Shown one piece after another: positions 7,942-15,934 of a stretch of DNA of 28,136 nt (its first letter is position 1; each line of letters begins with the position of its first letter). The notes beneath the pieces are model-generated. The model had not been told where the DNA came from. It saw nothing but the letters and a program-made list of their open reading frames with translations, and did not search any database. The translations under genes and the position numbers were made by a program. Source of the DNA: Candidatus Methanomarinus sp. HR1 (GTDB lineage Archaea > Halobacteriota > Methanosarcinia > Methanosarcinales > Methanocomedenaceae); the NCBI GenBank assembly GCA_002926195.1, contig MZXQ01000045.1, positions 1 through 28,136 of the forward strand, given 5' to 3'.

Positions 7942-9858
7942 TTATATTATATCGTCAAGCATTTTCTTGATCTTTTTTGTTACAATATCACTCACAACTT
8001 TTCCATCCACACTGCCTCGCATTTCTTTCATGACCAATCCCATCAATGGTCCTACTGCTCCAAGCCCTCGCTCGGCAATAAAGTCCATCCGTTGGGAAAT
8101 GATCTCATCGACCAGGGTTTCGATATCTTCTTTGCGTTTTGTTCCCAGGCCCAATAGCTGCGCCGCATCTTGTGCTGATATTCCCGGTTGTGCTATGATT
8201 GTAGATAACAGTTCGGGAACTACTTCTTTTGCAGCATTTCCTGAAGCTATCAATTTGAATACCTCTGCATAATGACCGGGGTCTAATTTATTTACATCCG
8301 ATCCATCTCGTCTGAGTTCTGTTAAAGTATTAACTAAAGTGCTGGCAATTAGTGTGACATTTTTATCTTCATCGCCCATTTCAGACAAAATATCTTCAAA
8401 TAATTCAAAATGCTTGAACGCAACTCTCTCTGCAAGTTCATCATTCAGGCCATAATCCTTCATATACCTGGCCTTTCGCGCAGGCAGGAGTTCAGGAAGT
8501 ACGATATCATGAAGCATTTCATGCGTTACAACTACCGGAGGCACATCTGTTTCAGGATACATCCTGGCTGCGCCGGGCAGTGGTCTCATATAGGCAGAGT
8601 TGCCATTAGGCAAAGCTTTTCTTGTTTCTTCCGGGACAGAATCCAGTGCAAAACGGCTGCGGTCCACCACCATCTGAAGAGCATTAAATGCACGTTCTTT
8701 AAAGTCAGCTACTAAAACCACACAATCTTCAACCTTTGCATCCATAGCCTGCCGCAGAGCATCTATTTCCTGATCAGTAATACCGTATGCAGGTAATTCA
8801 TCTGTATGGAATATTCCGCCTACACCTGATTTTTTAGCATAGTCAGACATTTCACTACCAAGTCTTCTACCAGGCTGTATCTCCCTGCCAACAAGACCTG
8901 CAAAACCATGCAGGATCACTGCAAGTACTACGCCCTTTTTTAATGCTTTTTTAATCACTTCTGATTGGGTCTTCCCAAACAGATGCGTAACATCAATAAT
9001 ATCACCATGTACCGAAGCATTGATTTTTTGCAATTCATCCATGATCCCGAGCAAATTTACCTGACGTTCAACCTCACGCTCGACTATAGTTTCTATTAAG
9101 TCAAGTGCCTGTACACCTTTGATCTCTACACGGGCGCCCCTGGCTATCGACACATTTATATCTTGCCTGATAGTGCCCTGACCACGTTTGACCTTACCTG
9201 TTGAGCGAAGCAGCATACCTATTAGTTCTGCTGTTTCTCTGGCATGAAGGGGTGATGTTATATCCGGATCAGTACCTATTTCTACCAGGGGAATTCCCAG
9301 CCTATCAATTGAAAAGACCACATGATCTGCCTTATCTTCTATCCTCTGAGCAGCTTCTTCTTCCAGACAAAGCACACCTACTCCTACATTGCCCTGTGAA
9401 GTCTCTATATGCCCACCGGTGGATACCAGCGCAGTACGTTGAAATCCGGATGTATTAGAGCCATCAATAACAATCTTACGCATAGTATGGATCTCATCAA
9501 AAACATTCATATTACAGAGCCTGGCTATCTGGAGCGTGATGGAAATAGCTTCTTTATTCAGTTCTCTTGGCGGTTCTTCATCGTTCTCTACCAGACAGGT
9601 AGTATCATAAGCCATATAGACGAATTTCCTTTTGTGCATAACCTCTTCAAGGGCCGCTCTGTCCACTTCACCCATTTCACTACGTGTCGGATGAAGATAC
9701 CTATAATATTGATAAGCAGAATCTTCCGTGTCCCGAAGCAGTGTAGGACAACCACAAAACAGTTTTTCTTGTGTGTTTAACTGTTGATGGATCTCAAGAC
9801 CTGCCTTAAAACCCAGTTTGTCATAATCATATTCTTTAGTCATAGGGACACTACCCAT
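7942..9858 (-). CDS. gatE: Glu-tRNA(Gln) amidotransferase subunit E (GatE)
   Basis: Archaea-specific transamidase subunit that, with the amidase-like GatD, converts Glu-tRNA(Gln) to Gln-tRNA(Gln). The 638-residue length fits the family. The N-terminal GatB-like core shows KAGLEIHQQLNTQEKLFCGCPT, then GSNTSGFQRT, VEIGTDPDI and GQGTIRQDINVSI. An AspRS-like (GAD) insertion follows around residues 290-400, then the helical and YqeY-like tail domain ending in MKEMRGSVDGKVVSDIV. GatD is not in the window, which is usual. An ATG at 9843 (MTKEYDY) matches other family starts equally well and has GGGTAGTG upstream. The gene lies 20 bases downstream of tRNA-iMet and may share its transcript. Confidence 0.95.
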   Translation of the reverse strand: MGSVPMTKEYDYDKLGFKAGLEIHQQLNTQEKLFCGCPTLLRDTEDSAYQYYRYLHPTRSEMGEVDRAALEEVMHKRKFVYMAYDTTCLVENDEEPPRELNKEAISITLQIARLCNMNVFDEIHTMRKIVIDGSNTSGFQRTALVSTGGHIETSQGNVGVGVLCLEEEAAQRIEDKADHVVFSIDRLGIPLVEIGTDPDITSPLHARETAELIGMLLRSTGKVKRGQGTIRQDINVSIARGARVEIKGVQALDLIETIVEREVERQVNLLGIMDELQKINASVHGDIIDVTHLFGKTQSEVIKKALKKGVVLAVILHGFAGLVGREIQPGRRLGSEMSDYAKKSGVGGIFHTDELPAYGITDQEIDALRQAMDAKVEDCVVLVADFKERAFNALQMVVDRSRFALDSVPEETRKALPNGNSAYMRPLPGAARMYPETDVPPVVVTHEMLHDIVLPELLPARKARYMKDYGLNDELAERVAFKHFELFEDILSEMGDEDKNVTLIASTLVNTLTELRRDGSDVNKLDPGHYAEVFKLIASGNAAKEVVPELLSTIIAQPGISAQDAAQLLGLGTKRKEDIETLVDEIISQRMDFIAERGLGAVGPLMGLVMKEMRGSVDGKVVSDIVTKKIKKMLDDII

Positions 9859-9878
9859 AGGATAAGTACATAAAAGAA

Positions 9879-9953
9879 TAGCGGGGCATGGATTCGAACC
9901 ATGGATCTACGGGTTATGAGCCCGTCGGGATTTCCTGACTACCCCACCCCGCT
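9879..9953 (-). tRNA. initiator tRNA-Met (CAT)
   Basis: Minus-strand cloverleaf of 75 bases. The acceptor AGCGGGG pairs with CCCCGCT, with A as discriminator and no encoded CCA. The anticodon loop is CTCATAA, flanked by a GGG/CCC stem, and the T-arm is GGTTCGAATCC. The A1-U72 pair and three G-C pairs next to the anticodon loop identify the archaeal initiator rather than the elongator tRNA. A TATA-like CTTATATCT on the minus strand at 9999-10007 is about 50 bases upstream, the expected place. No intron is seen. Confidence 0.96.
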
Positions 9954-9998
9954 AAGATGGATTTCTGATGTGGGTAAGTGCCACAATTGGAGATTATT

Positions 9999-10007
9999 AG
10001 ATATAAG
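9999..10007 (-). promoter_or_regulatory. candidate TATA box for tRNA-iMet
   Basis: The minus strand reads CTTATATCT about 46-54 bases before the mature 5' end of the tRNA, in an otherwise mixed-composition spacer between pgk and the tRNA. A transcription start about 25 bases downstream would give a short 5' leader for RNase P. Confidence 0.45.
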
Positions 10008-10025
10008 GGCTTCGGTAAAGTCACT

Positions 10026-11264
10026 CTATTTTGCTCTATACTTTACTGCTGAGTCTTTCAAAGCTTCGATCCCTGGTAATTTTTCTCCTGCTAAAAAATC
10101 AATACAAGCCCCACCGCCAGTACTTACATGATCTATCCTGGATTCCATGCCAAGCTGTTCGACTGCAGCAGCGATATGTCCCCCGCCGATCACGCTGAAC
10201 TGTGATTGTGTTGCTGCTTCGATCAATTCCACTGTACCCAGAGTAAAGGCATCCTTTTCAAATACTCCTGCAGGGCCGTTCATGATCACTGTTTGAGCCG
10301 CTTTTATCTCTTCAGAGAATGACACTATAGTCTCAAGTCCGATATCATGAATATATAGATCCACATTAGTATTCTTACCAAGCTCGTCAATGCCTTCTTC
10401 TATTCTTTCACCATTTTTATCAAGTGCAACATCTTTAGGTAGACCGATCCTATTATCAAACTCTTTAATTAATTTCTGTGCTTGTAGTATCTGGTCCGCA
10501 TATCCCTGGGATTTAATAAAATCCATATTAAGTTTACCAATATTACCACTCTTAGCTGCTAAGAACACATTGGCAACCACACCGGTAAGTAGTACCTTAT
10601 CAGCCATGTTATTGCTCAGTACATGCTTTACTACTTTTAAGGAATCATCCACTTTTGTTCCGCCAAGAACATATAAGCACATACCTTCACTGCCATAGCA
10701 TCCCTTACTTAAGGAGTGGATCTCTTTTTCCATCAATCTGCCGGCTATGCTGGGAAGCAACCACGTAAAACCCATAATAGATAAGTGGGAACGATGAGAA
10801 ACAGCAAAGGCATCGTTTATATATACATCAATAAATGGAGATAGACGTTTGACCATATGAGATGTGGCATGTTCCTGTGCCGAGCGCTTTAAGCTCTCTT
10901 CTGAAAAGAACCTCACATTCTCCAGCATCATAATATCCCCATTCCCAAGTTTTTTTATTTCAGAAACTGTACCTGAACTAAAAATAGAATCTACATAGAT
11001 TAAATCTCTGTCAAGTAGGTCAGACAGCCGCTGAGTATGCGGTTCCATTGTCGTGAAATCACTTTTACCGGGCCTGCTCTGATGACTCATAAGCACTAAC
11101 TTTGAATCATCCAGTTCCTTAAGAGTGTTCAGTGAACTCCTGAATCGTTTATCATCAAGGATCCTATTATCCGGAGTCATAGGAGAATTCAGGTCCAGTC
11201 TGCACAGAACCGTTTTTCCTGATAGATCAATATCCTCAATAGTCAGATATTCTTTTACAGACAA
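10026..11264 (-). CDS. pgk: phosphoglycerate kinase
   Basis: A 412-residue archaeal phosphoglycerate kinase that interconverts 1,3-bisphosphoglycerate + ADP and 3-phosphoglycerate + ATP. It acts in gluconeogenesis in this type of organism. Motifs seen are VLCRLDLNSPM near the N-terminus (substrate-binding RxDxN), MSHQSRPG, INDAFAVSHRSHLS, VLGGTKVDDSLKV, MNGPAGVFEKDAFTLGT and the nucleotide-side glycine loops VIGGGHIAAA and STGGGACIDFL. The start appears to be TTG at 11264: it gives the family N-terminus (MSVKEYLTI), GGGGTATG lies just upstream, and the nearest in-frame ATG is followed directly by a stop. It is divergently transcribed from mmp12. The stop is TAG. Confidence 0.95.
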   Translation of the reverse strand: MSVKEYLTIEDIDLSGKTVLCRLDLNSPMTPDNRILDDKRFRSSLNTLKELDDSKLVLMSHQSRPGKSDFTTMEPHTQRLSDLLDRDLIYVDSIFSSGTVSEIKKLGNGDIMMLENVRFFSEESLKRSAQEHATSHMVKRLSPFIDVYINDAFAVSHRSHLSIMGFTWLLPSIAGRLMEKEIHSLSKGCYGSEGMCLYVLGGTKVDDSLKVVKHVLSNNMADKVLLTGVVANVFLAAKSGNIGKLNMDFIKSQGYADQILQAQKLIKEFDNRIGLPKDVALDKNGERIEEGIDELGKNTNVDLYIHDIGLETIVSFSEEIKAAQTVIMNGPAGVFEKDAFTLGTVELIEAATQSQFSVIGGGHIAAAVEQLGMESRIDHVSTGGGACIDFLAGEKLPGIEALKDSAVKYRAK

Positions 11265-11479
11265 CTATTTCATACCCCTTATTTTCTTATTGTTTTATAT
11301 GAAAATGCTAGATTGTCTTGTTTTTTTATAACTATTGCGCCTTAACTATTTCTATCCTGACTACGAGATGCCACCATCTGCATCCTTACAGGTCATCAAT
11401 TTATTGATTTCTTTGAATGAAAATATATACTTCATATACAAACACAAAAATTAATACACATGAAAATGACAGGTTATTC
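11265..11479. promoter_or_regulatory. divergent promoter region between pgk and mmp12
   Basis: A 215-base spacer. On the minus strand CATATAAAAC (about 11293-11302) is a candidate TATA box for pgk. On the plus strand AAAATATATACTTC (about 11420-11433) is a candidate TATA box for mmp12, with the likely start about 25 bases further on. No clear palindrome or riboswitch was seen in the middle. Confidence 0.35.
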
Positions 11480-12442
11480 ATGTTTATCGGAATAGACCAC
11501 GGTACTACATACATGCGGTTCGCTTCATCTGACAATAATGTCTATCGAATCCCGAGACGTGTTGTAGCTGGTATGTCTATGCATGAACTGCTTGAGAGTA
11601 TACTGCATGGACTTAAAACATCAATAGACAAGATCAAAATGATAGCGCTTACTTATTCCATGGGTGATGGTATAGATAAGATCACACCTATTGGTCATAT
11701 ATCGAAAAGAGGTATTAGAAGCAGGGAGGGTGCCGGACTTCATGTGGGTGGAGGTACATTGGTTTTTGATACGATTTCACAATCAGGCATTCCTGCTGTA
11801 GTAATACCTGGTCTGCACAGGGGCAATACAGTGGATGATAGGTTCAATGTATTCTCTCACGGTGCAAGTCCGGAAAAGCTCGGTATTATGTACTATGCCC
11901 ACAGGAAGGGATATGATCATTTTATCATTTGTGACATTAGTTCAAACACTGTAACACTGGCAGCAGCAAATGGCCACGTACTGGGTGCTATTGATGCCTG
12001 TATCTTCGCACCTGGAACTCACCACGGCCCGCTTGATCTTAGTGCCATACGTGATGTAGATGCCGGGTTATGTAGTGCTAATGAGGCATTTACTGAAGCC
12101 GGGGTCCTTGCCATGACAGAGTACCACGATATACATGAATTGATAAGTGGATTCGGATCAGGAGATCATAAAGCCATCACTGCCCTTGATACTATGGCAC
12201 TGTTTGCATCTATGGAAATTGTTTCAATGAATTTATTGCTCAGGGAAAAAGGCATCATGGCACCGAAGATTTTCATCTCGGGATCTGTAAGTGAGATCAA
12301 ATATGTTATAGAAAAGATAGAAGGACATATAGAATCCCGGGTAGAATCACTGGGTGAATGGAGTGCAGCCAGAGGGTGTGCCTGTATTGCAGAAGATGTC
12401 TCCCAAGGCCAACATGATATCCTCGGAATATCAGTGGAGTAA
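11480..12442 (+). CDS. mmp12: methanogenesis marker protein 12 (Mmp12, UPF0285)
   Basis: A 320-residue ASKHA-fold protein of the UPF0285 / marker 12 family, found in methane-metabolising archaea and of unknown activity. The N-terminus MFIGIDHGTTYMRFA is a phosphate-1 loop; FIICDISSNTVTLAAA resembles the phosphate-2 loop; the C-terminal IFISGSVSEI fits the adenosine-binding region. The open frame begins 21 codons earlier, but the ATG at 11480 has AGGT upstream and gives the family start. It stands apart from the main mmp cluster, opposite to pgk, and is followed by a hairpin terminator. It could be a sugar-kinase-like or regulatory ATPase; the substrate is not known. Confidence 0.85.
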   Translation: MFIGIDHGTTYMRFASSDNNVYRIPRRVVAGMSMHELLESILHGLKTSIDKIKMIALTYSMGDGIDKITPIGHISKRGIRSREGAGLHVGGGTLVFDTISQSGIPAVVIPGLHRGNTVDDRFNVFSHGASPEKLGIMYYAHRKGYDHFIICDISSNTVTLAAANGHVLGAIDACIFAPGTHHGPLDLSAIRDVDAGLCSANEAFTEAGVLAMTEYHDIHELISGFGSGDHKAITALDTMALFASMEIVSMNLLLREKGIMAPKIFISGSVSEIKYVIEKIEGHIESRVESLGEWSAARGCACIAEDVSQGQHDILGISVE

Positions 12443-12455
12443 GAGCCGAAGATTA

Positions 12456-12474
12456 AAAGATTCGTAGAATCTTT
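12456..12474 (+). terminator. hairpin terminator after mmp12
   Basis: AAAGATTC (12456-12463) and GAATCTTT (12467-12474) make a perfect eight-base stem with a three-base loop, 14 bases after the mmp12 stop codon. It separates mmp12 from the pyrB promoter. No long T tract follows, so termination strength is uncertain. Confidence 0.55.
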
Positions 12475-12495
12475 GCCTGAGACTACAATAAATTT

Positions 12496-12510
12496 AACAT
12501 ATAATACGTC
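12496..12510 (+). promoter_or_regulatory. candidate TATA box for a leaderless pyrBI transcript
   Basis: AACATATAATACG lies about 25 bases before the pyrB ATG (12525), and there is no ribosome binding site between the two. In archaea this spacing places transcription start at or next to the start codon, so the pyrBI mRNA is probably leaderless at its first gene. Confidence 0.5.
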
Positions 12511-12524
12511 CTTAAAGTAACCCA

Positions 12525-13448
12525 ATGAAATTTCATCGCCATCATATAATCTCTATGAAGGATTTTACACGTGATGAAATTGATTATATCCTGGACCGTG
12601 CCGGTAAACTGGAATCCCTGGCCAAAAGCGGCAGATCTGACATCCTTTCAGGAAAGATACTGGCTTTACTTTTTTATGAGCCAAGTACCAGGACACGGAT
12701 GTCCTTTGAGACTGCTATGCTCAGACTGGGAGGAAATGTTCTGAACCTGGGTTCAAAGGATACAAGTAGCGTTATTAAGGGCGAGACCCTTGCAGATACA
12801 ATTAGAGTAATAAGTACTTATTCAGATGCTATTGTATTGCGCCACACCAGCGAAGGTGCAGCACAGATGGCTATGGAATTTTCATCTGTCCCGGTAATCA
12901 ATGGAGGAGATGGTGCAGGGCATCATCCTACCCAGACACTACTGGACCTTTATACTATTAAACGTGAAAGCCGTCTGGAACATCCTGATATTGCAATAGT
13001 CGGAGATTTGAAATACGGGCGTACAGTGCATTCATTGACCTATGCACTATCACTTTATGGTGCAAATATTACCTTTGTTTCACCACAACAACTAAAGATG
13101 CCTGACCAGATCATAGATGATCTAAAAACAAGGGGTGCCCATGTAAATGAGACCGAGAACTTTGATAAGGTCCTTAACAATATTGATGTGCTATACATGA
13201 CCCGCATCCAGAAGGAACGGTTTCCTGACCCGACTGAATATAAGAAAGTGGCCAACGCATATAAGATCACAAATAAGCAGCTTGTAAATGTCAGACCGAA
13301 TATGATAATTATGCATCCTCTTCCAAGGATCAATGAGATCGATAGTTCAGTAGATAATACAGATCATGCCCGGTATTTTCAGCAGTCTTTTTATGGCGTT
13401 CCGATAAGGATGGCGCTGCTTACTATCGTTATGGGGGCCGATATATGA
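12525..13448 (+). CDS. pyrB: aspartate carbamoyltransferase catalytic subunit
   Basis: A 307-residue catalytic chain that condenses carbamoyl phosphate and aspartate in pyrimidine synthesis. The carbamoyl phosphate loop is FYEPSTRTRMSFETAM. Other motifs are LGSKDTSSVIKGETLADT (mobile loop), VLRHTSEGAAQMA, VINGGDGAGHHPTQTLLD, the aspartate-side VGDLKYGRTVHSL and MHPLPRINEID, all intact. The start at 12525 (MKFHRHHIISMKDFTRDEI) is the natural family start and likely begins a leaderless mRNA. It overlaps pyrI by four bases (ATGA), so the two subunits are translationally coupled, as usual for the archaeal PyrBI holoenzyme. Confidence 0.97.
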   Translation: MKFHRHHIISMKDFTRDEIDYILDRAGKLESLAKSGRSDILSGKILALLFYEPSTRTRMSFETAMLRLGGNVLNLGSKDTSSVIKGETLADTIRVISTYSDAIVLRHTSEGAAQMAMEFSSVPVINGGDGAGHHPTQTLLDLYTIKRESRLEHPDIAIVGDLKYGRTVHSLTYALSLYGANITFVSPQQLKMPDQIIDDLKTRGAHVNETENFDKVLNNIDVLYMTRIQKERFPDPTEYKKVANAYKITNKQLVNVRPNMIIMHPLPRINEIDSSVDNTDHARYFQQSFYGVPIRMALLTIVMGADI

Positions 13449-13909
13449 ACAATCACCATGAACTGAGGGTCAGGCCTATTGTGAATGGTACTGTTATTGA
13501 TCATATACTTGCCGGACAGGCAATTAATGTACTCAGGATACTGGGTATCACTGGTGTTTCTGATGCTGTGGTATCAATGGTTATGAATGTTCCAAGTATT
13601 ACACTCGGACATAAGGATATAGTAAAGATAGAGAACCGTGAACTTGAAGAAAAAGAGGTCGATAAGATCTCACTTATCTCGCCCAGTGCCTCTATTAATA
13701 TCATCAGGGATTTTGATGTAGTTGATAAATATCATGTTGAGATGCCTTCTATTGTTGAAGGAATGGTAAAGTGCACAAACCCAAACTGTATATCCAACAC
13801 CAATGAACCAGTTACTTCAAAGTTTGTTGTAAGAACTGATCCGATCAGACTGCGGTGTTTATATTGTGAACATGTAATTTCAGAAAAGATAGCTGAATAT
13901 CTATTATAG
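13445..13909 (+). CDS. pyrI: aspartate carbamoyltransferase regulatory subunit
   Basis: A 154-residue regulatory chain that binds nucleotide effectors in its N-terminal domain and the catalytic chain through a C-terminal zinc domain. The N-terminus LRVRPIVNGTVIDHILAGQA is typical. The four zinc cysteines are visible as CTNPNC and, about 30 residues later, CLYC. The length equals the family norm. It starts within the pyrB stop codon and ends with TAG; the following 110 bases contain regulatory-looking palindromes belonging to the next gene. Confidence 0.97.
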   Translation: MNNHHELRVRPIVNGTVIDHILAGQAINVLRILGITGVSDAVVSMVMNVPSITLGHKDIVKIENRELEEKEVDKISLISPSASINIIRDFDVVDKYHVEMPSIVEGMVKCTNPNCISNTNEPVTSKFVVRTDPIRLRCLYCEHVISEKIAEYLL

Positions 13910-13926
13910 AGGACTAATTGAAGATA

Positions 13927-14010
13927 CATTAATATTAATGAGGAATATTAAGACATCATTATAAGTAGAATAATAGTTAATACAAATGTAGTGATTATTC
14001 ATTAATATTC
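13927..14010 (+). promoter_or_regulatory. palindrome and half-repeat upstream of the wHTH-CBS gene
   Basis: CATTAATATTAATG (13927-13940) is a perfect 14-base palindrome. A partial second copy, CATTAATATTC (14000-14010), lies just before the ribosome site of the regulator gene. A TATA-like CATTATAAG sits between them at about 13958-13966. Two copies flanking the promoter of a gene that encodes a winged-helix protein suggest autoregulation. Confidence 0.4.
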
Positions 14011-14022
14011 GGGGATGATACT

Positions 14023-14898
14023 ATAGAGCTTACACCAATCCAAAAAGAGATATTAACAGCATTAATTAATCTTTACCGTCAACATAAACATGCGGTTAAA
14101 GGGGAAATGATCGCAGATGTCATTGATCGAAATCCAGGGACCGTCAGAAATCAAATGCAATCACTTAAAGCTCTTGGTCTGGTTGAAGGAGTTCCAGGTC
14201 CAAAAGGTGGTTACAAAGCTACCGGAGCTACTTATGAGGTATTAAGCATTGATGAAATGGATAATGAAGTAGTAGTACCGATCTATAGAAATAAAGAGCA
14301 TATGGAAAAGCTTACAGCTGCTGAAATAAGTTTTACTACAGTACGTCATCCTGATACTTGTAACGGAATTATCCGTATACTTGGAGATATTCGTGTTTTT
14401 GATAGCGGAGACACGATCCAGGTAGGTCCGACTCCTGTCAATAAATTGATCATACGTGGGAAAGTAGTGGGACGTGATGATTCATCCAATTCATTGTTAT
14501 TTTCTATTATAGAAATGGTATCACTACCAAAACGTCCAATCAGAGATTATATTTCAGAAAAGACTGTTACTGTGCCTGCCGGTGCAACTATTCAGGAGGC
14601 TGCAAGGATATTTATCAAAAATAATATTCATGGGTCTCCCGTAGAGGATAAAGGCAATATTGTAGGGATTTTAACATTTACTGATATTGGTCACACACTT
14701 GCCAGTGGAAAGATGAATGTAAAGATAAGAGAGATAATGTCAAAAGATATAATTTCTATTGGTGGGGATATGCCACTTTGTGATGTTGTGAAGGTACTTG
14801 ATGAGAAGAAGATTGGCAGGATAATGGTCACAGAGGATGGGAAATATAAGGGTATTATTAGTAAGACAGACGTTCTTCATGAAATGATTGTTTTATAA
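14023..14898 (+). CDS. winged-helix (DUF293-type) CBS-domain regulator, probable ATA start
   Basis: Probable ligand-sensing transcription regulator. An N-terminal winged helix (about residues 1-65: LTPIQKEILTALINLY, then RNPGTVRNQMQSLKALGLVEGV) is followed by a DUF293-like beta-rich middle and two CBS repeats (about 165-291). CBS pairs often bind adenine nucleotides. The first ATG, at 14107, would cut the winged helix in half. Homology-like sequence continues upstream to ELTPIQKE; the codon before it is ATA (14023), preceded by GGGGATGAT at ribosome-site distance, and the frame has no ATG, GTG or TTG between the stop at 13978 and 14107. An ATA start is therefore proposed, giving 291 residues; the alternative is a sequence error. 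It stands alone between pyrI and the Trm112-like gene. Confidence 0.75.
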   Translation: MELTPIQKEILTALINLYRQHKHAVKGEMIADVIDRNPGTVRNQMQSLKALGLVEGVPGPKGGYKATGATYEVLSIDEMDNEVVVPIYRNKEHMEKLTAAEISFTTVRHPDTCNGIIRILGDIRVFDSGDTIQVGPTPVNKLIIRGKVVGRDDSSNSLLFSIIEMVSLPKRPIRDYISEKTVTVPAGATIQEAARIFIKNNIHGSPVEDKGNIVGILTFTDIGHTLASGKMNVKIREIMSKDIISIGGDMPLCDVVKVLDEKKIGRIMVTEDGKYKGIISKTDVLHEMIVL

Positions 14899-15061
14899 AA
14901 CGCATTTACCATCGGTTTTGGCGTTATACTTATTGATGTGTAAATTTCAGTCGCTACTAGTCCCGGGTGTCGCGGTTTCATTTGTTCCGGAATAATACCG
15001 ATAATTTGATGAATGTTTATGTCATTAACTTAACCTAATATAATAAATTAGAGTTGATAAT

Positions 15062-15244
15062 GTGAAACATGAACTGATGGAAATCCTGTGCTGTCCTATG
15101 TGTAAAGGCGATCTTGTTCTTACTGTAGATGAAGAAGACGATAAAGAGATTATTAAAGGATCATTGTTCTGCGGGAAATGCAACGAGTATTATCCGATCG
15201 AAGAAGGCATTCCCAATATGCTTCCTCCGGATTTACGGGTTTGA
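15062..15244 (+). CDS. Trm112-like zinc protein (60 aa)
   Basis: Short protein of the Trm112 family. Members serve as activating partners of RNA and protein methyltransferases; whether this one does is not shown. Two CxxC pairs (Cys11/Cys14 in CCPMCKGDL and Cys37/Cys40 in FCGKCNEYYP) should bind one zinc. The ending YYPIEEGIPNMLP is the family hallmark. The start is GTG at 15062, with GAGTTGAT just upstream. Its TGA overlaps a TTG start of the next gene, suggesting coupling. The 163 bases before it (14899-15061) contain only a weak hairpin after the previous gene and a TATA-like AATATAATAAATT near 15035. Confidence 0.85.
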   Translation: MKHELMEILCCPMCKGDLVLTVDEEDDKEIIKGSLFCGKCNEYYPIEEGIPNMLPPDLRV

Positions 15245-15918
15245 CAAATAGAGGTCCTTCTCCCGTGCAGCAGATCCATATTAACCGCCACAGGATCAAT
15301 TCGATAGAATTTATGACTCCTGACATTACTATTCCTCTCACACCCGGTAATGAGTGCAGTTTTGAGATTCCTATTACCAACCACGGCTACCCAACTCATG
15401 TACATTTATCTGTCAGCGATAGTTTGAAGAAGAATATAAGGTTTTTGGATGATAATCCCTATATAATTAGTCAGGAGTGGGCTTCTGTAGTCGTTTCACT
15501 TCCTTCTGATACCAAAGAGGCCAGAGGAAAGATCAAAGTAACAACTGGTTATGGTTCACATAGAGAAGGATTCAATGTCTATGTAGGGGCCAAATCCATA
15601 TCGTCTGTTATAAAAGCTACAGTCGATACGGATGAAAGTCTGGGCATCCCCGGGTCCCATAAAAGATCAGTTCAAACCGGACTTACCGATCATGTCCATG
15701 TAGTTAAGAGCTATCTTGGGAAAAAAAGGGGAGAACAATTCTCAATTAATTCCCAGAGCATTAAATTATTTGCTATCGTTACCCTGATCATATTATTGAT
15801 ACTATTGATCATCTCTACATTATGGAAAATAAATATGCTATATGGGGCCATGGCAGTATCAGTTCTGGTATTTTTACTGATAATATATGCCTGTACACAT
15901 TTTATGTCAAAGAAATAA
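15241..15918 (+). CDS. membrane protein with extracytosolic-type beta domain and two C-terminal TM helices
   Basis: A 225-residue protein of unproven function. The N-terminal about 120 residues are beta-rich (VQQIHINRHRINSIEF, then NECSFEIPITNHGYPTHVHLSV, then ARGKIKVTTGYG), looking like an Ig-like fold. A linker follows, then two hydrophobic segments, LFAIVTLIILLILLIISTL and MAVSVLVFLLIIYA, at the C-terminus. No N-terminal signal is seen. From memory it resembles the haloarchaeal DUF7524 family, which I could not verify. The frame extends upstream inside the Trm112-like gene; I chose TTG at 15241, overlapping that gene's stop. It is followed within 17 bases by pyrG, so the three genes may be one transcript. 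Confidence 0.7.
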   Translation: MTNRGPSPVQQIHINRHRINSIEFMTPDITIPLTPGNECSFEIPITNHGYPTHVHLSVSDSLKKNIRFLDDNPYIISQEWASVVVSLPSDTKEARGKIKVTTGYGSHREGFNVYVGAKSISSVIKATVDTDESLGIPGSHKRSVQTGLTDHVHVVKSYLGKKRGEQFSINSQSIKLFAIVTLIILLILLIISTLWKINMLYGAMAVSVLVFLLIIYACTHFMSKK

Positions 15919-15934
15919 TCAGGAATTAATTACT

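Noticed and set aside
13055..13333. 92-codon minus-strand ORF in pyrB
   Set aside because: Antisense shadow of a well-conserved enzyme.
14899..15061. Possible small RNA or riboswitch before the Trm112-like gene
   Set aside because: Only a five-base stem (AACGC/GCGTT) with internal loops was found; this is too weak to support an RNA element.
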